From Paragonimus westermani (Eukaryota > Platyhelminthes > Trematoda > Plagiorchiida > Troglotrematidae): a stretch of DNA of 64,000 nucleotides. The stretch spans positions 212,862-276,861 of the forward strand of contig QNGE01000119.1 in NCBI GenBank assembly GCA_008508345.1, read 5' to 3'. Shown here one piece after another: positions 39,918-50,035 of this stretch; the first letter of the stretch is position 1; every line of letters begins with the position of its first letter. The notes under the pieces were generated by a model. That model was not told the DNA's origin. It saw nothing but the letters and a program-made list of their open reading frames with translations, and did not search any database. A program made the position numbers and the translations under genes.

Positions 39918-42377
39918 CTAGACCAGGTGGAAGGAAAAGATTGAAAAACAACGGATTTCGGTTAGTTGAAGAACATGACCAACGTGACATTTAGGAACAG
40001 GTCATATGTTGTTGTATACAGAAGCCGTTCCGATGACTTCGAAAACAAATATCATTGTACTTAGAATGTTGACTCTTTATGGTAACTGGCCATCTATCAT
40101 TGTAGGTGCAGTTAGGTGTACAGTAGATGATTACAACTGTTTGTGTCGGAACTGGTACGATTGTGTGTATTTAACACGTAGGCCAACCTCGTCTAAGTGT
40201 GTTACCCTTACTGGTAGGAGTTACCATTTCAGTCTGTTCACATAGTGCTCAATCAGAAAGTATAGTTTTCGAAAGACTAGTTAACCGTACACAGTTCAGT
40301 TCCTACTTCATACCCTCAAGCACAAAGTCAAACGGTTGTAAGTTCTACAATCCTTTGGTAAAATTTCATGAGGTTTATGTAAGAACATTTAAATGCAATC
40401 AGATTTTATTGTTAAACCTCACGTTTGTAATAAAGTTCCATAACCTAGCACTAATTCTACAATCTACTTATCTAGTTTGCGTAACCTCTGTTATGGTTAG
40501 TATGTTCCACAACATCCATACAGTACAGATTTCGGGCCATTAGTTTGAATTCTGGTAGAATCTTACTAAAAAGTAATCAAACCGTTAAATCTGGACTGGT
40601 TGTTGTAAGTTCTGAAAACCCAGCTGTTCCCTCATTTCCCTTCACTGATCCTTCCAACATAGATAAATAAAACAGAGCCCCAAAATAAAATATAGGTGCT
40701 AAGACATTTTTTCATGATCCATCGTCAAGCTTTTTTTATAAGTTTCTGTACACGCATTGCCTAATTCCGATATCTGAAAATGAATTGTATTTCATTGTCC
40801 ATATTCGAACACCATACACAAGACGTCCTCTGTAACTATAACTATGGGATAAATGGCTTTTCTTGTTGAAGCGTTATATTTGTAGGTTCACTGTAACTTC
40901 TGATGATGCTCGATTTCTTTCTATCAGATGTATGACATATTCTTGTCTTCTCCCATTAAGCACAGTGTGAAATAAAAGCCTAAATCTTTGAATATGTCAT
41001 GGGTAATTGCATGAGTTGTGCTTCTTCACCGTGTTTATGATTAAGTTCTGTTCTAGAAGCAAAAGTACGTCCGTCGGGATGTCATTGTATCTACTTTTCG
41101 AGTTCAAACATGTGGAAATCCAGTCCAACCCTATTTCCCCCAAGTGTTTACTCCTGTATATTCTAACTCTCCTGCTTCTGACGGCCACCTGGAACTTGAC
41201 CCAAATGTTTTGTGTTATGAAGTCAATCTGGTAATTGTGCGAATAGCCAGTGGCCTGTTATTGTACTTTGTTTGAGTGGTGCATCGCCTTTTGAAGCTGC
41301 ACTCGTTCCCGTCATTTTTAAACGTCTGGACTACTCCGAAGAACCCTGTCGAGTATGAGTGTCATATTGTGTAATTATAAATCATTTTTGGCCTGCTCGG
41401 CACTAACTTGTAATCATTTCCCCCGAAACGGTTTTTCGACCGAAACTGTTGTTGTCGTCTACTGATTCACTTCGATAATTAGTTCAACAGTAACGTGACA
41501 TTGTGAACCAATCTAGTTTTGACTAGTTGGGATCGTTTGATTAAAGCTACGCGTAGCACATCATGTTGGAAGCTCGTACACCTAGCTCATCTGATTGGTG
41601 GTTCTCACACCCGGGTTGTGACAGCCTTGTGCTCACGTTGAACATTAGCATAGTGGATGAGTCGTAAGGTAATGCAGGCATCAGTTACGTGCCAGCGAAT
41701 TCGTATAGCACGCACACTTAAAAACATGAATTCAGAACAGGCAGGAGAAAAAACACGGTTGCAGCCTGGACCCTTAGGGAAGTCACAAACGTTGGTCACC
41801 ACATGTGTACATTACAGTTGTTGCGATTATGGAAGTCAGTAGCATAATTCAAAGCTGCAATATCATCTGGATGCAAATTTATAATGTAAAAGAATTCCGG
41901 GATAGATATTAACTTAGTGATCAATAATTATGGAAGAAATACTAAAAAGTGACATCGAACAAATCCAGGGCACTTCGTGCTAATTGCTGACGTCAGTAAC
42001 CAGGTTCACGTCTTCACAACATGTACAGAGTGATCATAAAAAGTGTGAAAATCCCGTGAGAATCGTTTATCAACATGCAAATATTCCAACAGTGTAAAAA
42101 TTGCAAGTTTCGGATATATTCCATCTTTTTCCGAGAATCCCGGATAATGTAAACTATCTTCTTATTTCAGGATCACGGGAGTTTCGTATTAATTTAGCGA
42201 TATCCTACCTGTGTGTAAGCGAAGCTCATAAGTTTCGCACAAGTCTCCATACAGACTGTAGAGGATAACGGTCAAACCTTCTTGTTTAAGCCATAGATGA
42301 ATTTTTATGGAGTACACTGTGTTTCTTGTTTATGGTTAAGTTTATACAAACAAAACTTCTGAGTCACATTCACTCAC

Positions 42378-42527
42378 TCGTTCGTTCTGATAGGCGGTGA
42401 CGGCGATAAACTCCGTTTCGTCAAAAACGAAAGTGATCAAATCACACAGATTGATTTTGGTCACGTGGTCCGCTCGTATAACGTGAAAGCGTGGGATGTA
42501 TTTGTGCATTGAATTGAGCACGGCTTG
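42378..42527 (-). CDS. T-box exon, central DNA-binding segment
   Basis: The exon is 150 bp, 50 codons, phase 0 in and out. The acceptor is ctatctag (42530-42528) and the donor is CGA followed by gtgagt. The translation contains LNSMHKYIPRFHVIRAD and ends with FIAVTAYQNER, matching the family blocks 'LNSMHKYQPRFH' and 'AVTAYQN', which contact DNA and the minor groove. It joins in frame to the flanking exons (QQF before, ITQLK after). Two features are unusual. The normally near-invariant stretch 'PYSTFRTYVFPE' reads NLCDLITFVFDE here. There is also one extra residue at the 5' junction (F-QA-VLN instead of F-T-ILN). Apart from this the exon is open and well spliced, so divergence is more likely than decay. 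Confidence 0.95.
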
Positions 42528-43994
42528 CTAGATAGGGAACACAAAGTGATATCCTCGTGTGAATACTAACCACACTCGCGGATTGTAAAACACGACCGAA
42601 AAAGCACTTATACGTTAGTGATCACAGACAGCACCGTTTTGATCCACTTAAATGTGTACCTTAACAGCAGTAAACGAATGGTTTTATCGATAACAGGAAA
42701 AAGAAACAAATGTCAACAAAACCTTTTCTATAAGTGACTGATGAACGGGATCAATGGCCTTTAAATTTCTGCTCAGTTGGTAGTCTCTGTGATGGTGGCA
42801 TTTTGTATGGTCTTAACAGCTGGCAGAAGCCAATCGAGTACTGTATGACAAAGTGATAAAAACTAGAGGATACAACTGCAGGGTTGCAAGTCAAAGATCT
42901 AGTTAACAAACTTGGGCCACTTTCCATTAGAGGATGGTATTTGGTTACAGTAAATAGCGCCATATCCTGTAATAATACTCTCTAGATCGTTTTGAATGAT
43001 CATAATCATCAGCAGCTTTATTAACCGTATGTCTGGTTGTATCTTTGAGACTTAGTTCCAGTTGAATCTAGCGCTAAATGGCCATCTTTTTCGGAAGGCT
43101 TAATCAACTGTACGGATTAGCTCAACTTTCATTTGACAGTATACAAGCTGCTTCATGTTCAATCACGCCTGTTAATGTTTATGTTGTAACACTTGTTGAA
43201 TTCGATGATTTGTGAATTGTATGTTTTGTAAGAGTCCTGATCTGTTGGCTGACTGTCAATCGTAGGTAGAACTAAGTGCCAACCGAATGGCCTAGAGACA
43301 AGTCGCAGCCATAGCACTAGTGGAGATATAAGACATCAGTGTTTACATGACCGGACAATTGGTCAAACGACGGTTCACACCATCAGTTGCAATCAAACGT
43401 ATGTGCACGCACAAATACAGTCAGGATAGATAAACAGCACTTGTTCAAAGTGTGAACGGAGCCCGTCAACCTGTCAGAATAGTGTAGTGACACCAATTCG
43501 TGGGATGTTTGGTGTCATACTTGTTCACACGGCTTGGAACATTTGCGTGTTCAGAGACTGATCGATTGCCTACTGGACACAAGTCCACCGCCAGAGCTGA
43601 GCGGTAAAATCGGCTGAGATGGCGGAGAATGGGATATAAGGAGCATATAGAACTGGTTTTACATTGTGAGAATAACCCAAGTTTTAGCCTTAAAGCTAAC
43701 GTTCTTCGACCTTATTTCGAGAATTAATAATGCGAGATTTACAGTGGAATTGAGTAACACAATTTCACTGAACGACGATCGGTTTATGGAACACAGTCAA
43801 AACAAAATAGGGCACAACCTTTTCCATGATTTCCGTAATTTTATTTTGAGCAGAAAACAAAACAATGTGATCATCGATCAGATTTAGCAAGACAGTTACT
43901 GTGCTTTCTGTCGCGCCGATAAGGCAGCCTGAGGACTACTCGTAAGTAAACATGACTGAGCGTTCGCGTATGACAGCTCAATCATACCTAATGC

Positions 43995-44185
43995 GAGGTC
44001 AACGGCGTAGTGGTCGATAAATTACCTAGTGGAACGGTGACCGGGGTTCAAATCCCGGCCGAGGCGAGGACACGCTCCCTCGACGATCTCTAACAGGAGC
44101 AAGACATGAGTAGAGCGTTTATCTTCCAAAGATGACTGAACAGTTTACGGTCAAATGCGAGTAATGTTCAATTTATCGCGAACAA
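43995..44185 (+). repeat. tRNA-derived SINE, copy B, next to T-box exon
   Basis: An A-box (ggcgtagtggtcga, 44004-44017) and a nearly perfect B-box (ggttcaaatcccggcc, 44045-44060) are present. They are followed by a body with acgatctctaacagga and gcgagtaatgttcaattt, which parallels copy A. The tRNA-like head begins gaggtc at 43995. It is better preserved than copy A in the B-box. It lies antisense to the T-box gene, its end just inside the intron that starts at 44200. Confidence 0.78.
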
Positions 44186-44200
44186 TGCTCATTGGCTTAC

Positions 44201-44468
44201 AAATTGTTGTCGCTCAGTGCAGTTGTTGGTTAACTTCAGTTTGTGAAATGAGATAGGTTTGTGCATCCAATCTTCGCCGGTGGCTGGTGAGTCAGGATGA
44301 ATGTAATGTCGACGTACGGGGTCAGGATCTGCCTTACCGGCAACAGTCCACTTGCCATTATGGAATTTATACCGATGCTCGTCACGTGCCACAAGATCCA
44401 GTAGCATGATGTATTTGGTGTTGCGGTCCAGCCCGCTCACTTTGACCTTGAACGATGGAAACATTCGT
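44201..44468 (-). CDS. T-box exon, N-terminal half of DNA-binding domain
   Basis: This internal exon of 268 bp is entered in phase 2. The intron ends in a pyrimidine run plus cag at 44471-44469, and the exon starts A-CGA-ATG, giving the R-R-M of the family 'SGRRMFP'. Residues read [13 protein letters not shown], then [42 protein letters not shown], and FHKLKLTNN. All are diagnostic T-box blocks, and 'RYKFHN..W' with '[22 protein letters not shown]' points to the Tbx2/3 subfamily rather than Tbx20 or Brachyury. The exon ends after QQF at 44201, followed by a gtaagc donor, the same boundary as I recall for vertebrate Tbx2/3. The upstream exon carrying the 'LW..FH..GTEM' block was not found. A SINE ends only about 15-25 bases beyond the donor. 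Confidence 0.95.
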
Positions 44469-47400
44469 CTGAAAAAGGAATCAAACAGGATTGGATGCTA
44501 CGATTGTAACCTGAAATGTGTCAGATGTAACATGACGAAGAGTGCCACTTTTTGGTCGCTCGCACTTAAAAATGATTTACATAACGAGGATCACAGTTGT
44601 TGTCTCTCGGACATTTCGCAACCTATCATCATGGTTGATGAGGCAGAAAAAGTCACATATTTACCGCACTAGTGTGGACAGTGCTAATGACAGTCGTAAA
44701 CTTACTAATGGCTGACAAATGACAATGCAAGAGTACATGTGCTTTTGGTCAATTTCAAGGCCGTCATGTCTTAGTCATCCTCAAAAAGGTAGCAAATCGA
44801 AGCGCTTCCCTGATTTGTCCTTCAGATGAGCTCAGTTGGATTGGCATTGCTCATGAACAAAGAGAATCTAATACGTACTGTCACTCAAAATATCGTCTCA
44901 TCATTGGTACGACACAACCACCGTAACATCCACGCTGACTAATTCTAGATTTATATTGTGATAGAAGATCATTTCTTCGTGCCTCTCAGAAAGAAGATAG
45001 GCTGTAAGGTTAAAAATACGACCGTACGAGTTGCTGTGATGCTAACCACTAGCGGCTGTGACCACGACAGGTCGACACGATCGTTTCAGCAGTCAGCTGT
45101 TGGCGCACAGCAAACTGACTGGGAATCTAGGACAGTTAGCTATCTGTTTCAATAAACTAACAAAAACGAGGAACTGACAAATTTCCGTGGCATTTACTAT
45201 TCACGAGAAGATGATTGCCATTACTTCTCCATAACACTACAGATGTTAGGAATAAAAGGGAAGGCGGACGGTGAAAAGTCCTGCTGAGTGGAACGCTCGA
45301 CCAGACACTTAACTAAAGCTAGCAAACAGACGACGTTCTCAACTATCGTTTTTAACACAACACATCGTAACTTTGACGAGGTGGGTTACTGTTTACCACG
45401 CACGGCATAGACCAATCTAAGCTTCCGATATCTAATCCTCTAAATTCAGGGTAGCAGGACGATCGTCTGTTGAGGCTGTAGAGCTACTTTGTTCGTGATA
45501 AGCATCCGCACTATCATAATGTTTTCGATGAAATCCACTGAACTTCGACAATTCCTGTTCTTCAGTTAACCTGTCGGAATATCTGTTTTATAAGTGGTGT
45601 GTTACACACCTACAGCCGTCCACTGAAACGAGGATTAATTCAGCCTGTCGTATTCACGACCGTATGTGATTGACCCTGCGTCCCGTTTATGTCAAACCTG
45701 ACGGATTTTTCAACTCTCTGTCGAGACGCCTCAGGTCACGAGAGTGTGATCCAATATAGCAAAACAGATGTGAAAACAGTAATTTTTTTCCGACGACTGT
45801 TTGAAGTGGCAGCTACTTATCACGTTATAATGAAAAAGGCACACTTTTGACTCAGTACTGATCGATTCTGTCGGAAGGGGTTTCAAGTTTTTGATTTAGA
45901 TCTTGACCCAGACCAGGCAGAACAAGCTGTAACAGTGTGACAGAGAATAAAGACGAAAACATTGTACTTGAGCCACGAAGCTTTGCGAGGGTTTTCACCA
46001 GCCTATGCTAGATGGATCAGATCAGTGAACGCTAGGTGAACATGATTAAGACGCATTTATACTCGCAAAATCTGGGGCGTGTGCGCTGTCTGAATCACGT
46101 ATGTGCCAGCTCACAATCTTGTGTAACTTGACCTCTTAGAGATCGGCGGTGATTTTCATAACGCATAAAAGAGGACCTATTGGAAAGGGAGAAATATCAA
46201 GAATCTCCACTACTTTGACGATGACTGTAGTGTTTTAATTGTCACGTTAAAGAAAGGGGAGCTTTTAAACGACTAGTTTTATTACGTTGATTAATAGCAA
46301 TATTCCAAAGTAGACGTGTGGAAAATATAACAACTGACTCTTGTTGCAATAGATGAGATGTGTCAGTTGTTGGTTAGAACCTATCGGATTGAAACCCACA
46401 TTAACCGGTCATGAATGTGACAACCAGCTGAAACCCTGAGGTTTCAAGTCTTGATGGATCAAAATTGCATTTTAAAAATCGACAAAACATGCTGAGGAAC
46501 AGACAGACCCGACTGTTCGTTTCTGTTAAAAAGACGAAATTTGTCTGCCATACTCTTTCCTGTTGACCTACCTCATGTGTACGTGGAGCTATGATGGGCA
46601 GTCGTGAGTGTTCCGGTGTTGCTTCGCACAATATCATCGTTACACTCCACAGCATTACTGTTGAATGATTCAAGCGCCAAAAATATTGTGGAGTAACCGT
46701 GACAGTTTTGTCGATGTCGCCGCACGTGTTCTCAGGTTAGAGACCGCCTTATCGTCCTTGCGTACGGGTTCGCTGCGCAATGATCTATCTCGACTGATCA
46801 ATAAGCAATCGCAGGCAACAGTCAAGGGTTTTCCCAAAGCGGGATGCTACCATATACGACTACTAGGTGTCTTAAGAAAAGAGGCGAGAGTTACTGCACA
46901 ATAGCACAGCAGTATAAACGATTTAACATGTCTCAACATTGACACCCGGACGGCTTTCAGTCTAAGGTCCAAACGAGTTTTCTTCGTTCACAGGTAATTC
47001 TCGAAAACTTCAGTCCACTTTGTGAATCCAACAGTGGAGTGAAAAGTTTGGTTAATCCGTACCCAAGCGGTACTTGAAAAATGAAAAGCTGTCATACAGT
47101 ACCATAATATTTTTTTCGTTTTCTTCTTGTTTTTATAGAAGTTTTTGTGTACTTGTAACGGACAATGTATGTTCACATACTGTGAAATCTCTACTACCAT
47201 CTGACGTTGTTGTGTCCGCAAATAGACGCTTGGCCAACAAGTCGGTTTATTGCGCAAACTTGCGTTCAGGTCATGCCAAAAACTAAACCACAAACGCGTA
47301 CACTCATTTGCACGACAGACATGCACTCACATACATTGGGTGACATTACGTGGTCATTCGCCTTTGTGAAAGTTCTCACACAGCATGTACACACCGTTTC

Positions 47401-47927
47401 GATAGTCTCTTCTTGTCCGTCGTGTTCGGGGCTTGTCCTTTTGTTCCTGAATGTCGCCTGTGGGTAATACACTGCTTGTGAGTAGTATACTACTCGCAAC
47501 GAAACTGCCTGTTATACAACTGTGTGATTTCTTGATTTCACCAGGGATTCGTTACTTTAAACTGTGGCTTAACTTATCAAGGTAATGTTGAATTGGACTG
47601 GACGAATTCGTGTCGAACGTATATTCACTTTTATTCTCCAGTATAGCATATGCTCTAGAACCAAACGTCTGACCTTGATTTCCACTTCTCTTGAACGATA
47701 ATTCTTTTTCCGCTCTATGAGTCCACAGCCAGACTCCTCCGTCTCTGGCAGTCTTCAGATAGGCTATTTCATTCTCCTACTGAGTCATTAGCATCATGTA
47801 TCATCGTCCCCATGGCAAAATCCGGGGGGATGAGTGATTTCGTGATAAGAATATATTTGTACCATTTAACCTGACACACATCCATGTCCCGATCGAAACC
47901 AGGAGCAAAGTGAGTATGGAATAAAAC

Positions 47928-48141
47928 AGAAGTATGATGTGAGTCGATTGCTCACCCTTCCGTAATACTTGATAGATTTCACTGTGAGATCCAGCTGCAT
48001 GCCCGTTGTAAGAGTGAAATATTGGATACTGACTGAGGAGGTCTCCGGATGTCTATCACTTGGATCTCTGATGTCACTGTTTAGAGCTAACGTCAGGTGG
48101 TAATTACAAATCCTTCTGTCACCTAACTGTTTTGGTTCCAT
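47928..48141 (-). other. Possible start-codon exon upstream of the T-box exons
   Basis: An ATG in good context (aacATGG, 48141) opens a frame. It reads MEPKQLGDRR, LTLALNSDIRDPSDRHPE, SIQYFTLTTGMQLDLTV, SIKYYGR up to AGG followed by gtgagc. The composition looks protein-like. It is on the T-box gene strand, 3.4 kb upstream of the first recognised exon. No T-box residues are present and no homology is recognised, so this may be chance. Confidence 0.15.
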
Positions 48142-49099
48142 GTTAATTAGGTAAACCAGTCCTCGTTATACTATTTTCTAAAATGCTTGAAAGATGCCAG
48201 TTGCATATGCAACACTCAGACTCGTTCTGTTTTAACTGGGTGGTCAAGCTATATTTTTGCCTGAGAGGTGCAACTCAAGCGAGAAATACTTCAGACTGGT
48301 AGAGTCTAGTCAGACTTAGTGCGTTGTGTTTTACATGAGCGTACTCGGAAATAATAGGTCTACAGAAGAACTGTGATAAAAATCTACTTTGCATCAAGTT
48401 AACTTGGAGTGAACTTAAGAATCTGTGTCTCTTTTACAGCACACCACTCTCGTATCACCGACAGACCTGTCACACGAAGTGTCTTGCTCGCACAAAAGGT
48501 TTGTATGATCAGGTTCGGTGGATGACTTGACTCACCGGTTTTTTCTACATCAGGAAGCAACACTTTGTGATAGAAGGATACTCTTAACTTGTTCTCTTGC
48601 CGTCAATGAATACTGAAGTAGCCGAGAGCCGAGTTCGACCACCCATGATACAGCTATGTGTACAGTGTGTACAATAATTAAAATTGAAATATCGCTTCAG
48701 TCAATCACAAGAAATCACATTCGTGCAAAAACCTGTACCAGATTCAATGATATTAAATGCACACACAATATTCGATAAGAGAGCTTGTACTCAGGCCAAA
48801 TGTGATTGTTCGGTTAGACAGATTTGGTTGTGATATAGCCAACTCAGTCTGGTACGCCGGTGTTCATAAATGCGACCGTGGTAGTCGGCACAGGGAGAAC
48901 CACTATCCGACCAGCATGGTTCCCTTCGGAGGTAGTGCAATTAGTAACCGAACTGAGATCTCCACCGCACAACAAGGTTTCCATCACTTTCGATCAGGCT
49001 ATTTTTAGGAACAGTTTCAAACTACCAACTGACCATCATTCTCCAGTAAACCAAACGTTTAGGATAAAAGCGTCTGCTAAAGTGGATGCGTGATCAACG

Positions 49100-49101
<2 letters not shown>

Positions 49102-49141
<40 letters not shown>
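49102..49141. repeat. (AC)20 microsatellite
   Basis: Forty perfect bases, the longest microsatellite in the window; a likely polymorphic site. Confidence 0.98.
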
Positions 49142-49143
<2 letters not shown>

Positions 49144-49678
49144 TTGGCAGCATCCGATTCGGATTAGCCTGTCACAGTGACCGAAGCCAAAGGACGCCTG
49201 CGCTTATCCATCACTGCAATTGGCTTGCGCTGCACCAATTGAAGTTCCACCTACACACCACATATCCAGTGTAAACCCGAAGGAATAAGACTGGGAGGTG
49301 TGCCAGTGGGGCCTTTCTGTCCAGCCGGCCAATGCTGGTTAGCCACTTGATTGGCTACTAAGGAAATGAAACCCCTATCTCTCGGAAACTAAACAGAGAG
49401 AGGCTGCAATGACGAGATCTACACTGAGAAGAAAGATTTTTGAAGTGTAACACAAGAAGCGTTGCAATATAGGAGTGCAGGTTGGTGCAACCTAAAGAAG
49501 ATAGGGATTAAAAGCAAAGTTCTCATTGGATTATGAAAAGCCAGGCAGACCATTCATCATACATTACATCAACAAAGCCGGAGAAAAGAATGGGTAGAAG
49601 ACCACAGACGCTCAAGTTTCTGGAAAGAAGAGCGGATTAATTGTCAATGACCACGATGTTGGCCGATGCAGTCTGAGC

Positions 49679-50035
49679 CTAGCGTACTCGTCGTCTCTTC
49701 GCCGACGGGGTACTATGAGTACGTTGGTGACCTACTAACCCCAAACGGCCAGCGCATTCGCGGCCGCACACATCGCAACGCCATATAGTCACGTCACCGC
49801 GACCTATGACACCGATGGCTCCTTTGCGTACCGCACGCTTCCGCTCGCGACCACGCAATAGTTGCTCGTTGAACCTTCGGACGCCCGCCCGAACCGTATT
49901 CCTCCAGACCGTCCGGTTTAACGCCAAATCTTCCCAACATCTAAAATCGATATTACAACGTGAAAGACTTACCTGCACAACGTCCTGGTACCTCCGCTTG
50001 AATGTTGTGCAGACACATACACACGCAACCACCAC
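49679..50035 (-). mobile_element. 5'-truncated non-LTR retrotransposon C-terminal end
   Basis: This 119-codon open stretch reads, after a short GT-rich start, RRYQDVVQVSLSRCNIDFR, CWEDLALNRTVWRNTVRAG. It ends with a Cys2His2-like finger: WRCDVCGRECAGRLGLVGHQRTH. This is the typical C-terminus of a LINE polyprotein ('RY.D.LK..L..C.I....WE.LA.DR..WR..V..G', then 'C..C.R....R.GL..H.R'). The stop is at 49681-49679. Only this end is present; the upstream RT is missing, as expected from 5' truncation on insertion. Unlike the other relics it has no internal stop, so it may be a younger insertion. Its GC content is visibly higher than its surroundings. Confidence 0.85.

Larger units (their letters stand above)
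21223..44468 (-). other. T-box (Tbx2/3-like) gene locus, 3' part
   Basis: This is the overall span of a minus-strand gene reconstructed from six splice-bounded segments: 44468-44201, 42527-42378, 39917-39841, 29617-29303, 22117-21642 and 21468-21223 (stop). The first three are certain T-box exons. The last three are assigned by same-strand position, good acceptor and donor sequences and phase: 29303 leaves phase 1 and 22117 enters phase 1; 21642 leaves phase 0 and 21468 enters phase 0. Exon 39841 leaves phase 2 while 29617 enters phase 1, so at least one exon between them is missing from my model. The 5' exon with the start codon and the T-box beginning was not found. T-box proteins bind DNA in the nucleus and regulate development; the Tbx2/3 group are mainly repressors. 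The alternative is that the three downstream segments belong to a separate gene. Confidence 0.75.
44469..49678. other. Upstream intron or flank, no gene confirmed
   Basis: I searched the minus strand for the missing T-box start (LW..FH, GTEM, ITKSGR) and did not find it. Contents are short frames, the candidate at 47.9-48.1 kb and the AC repeat. Confidence 0.4.

Noticed and set aside
44004..44072. tRNA gene
   Set aside because: A- and B-boxes are present but the arms do not pair into a cloverleaf, and a second diverged copy with the same body at 33.8 kb shows it is a SINE head.
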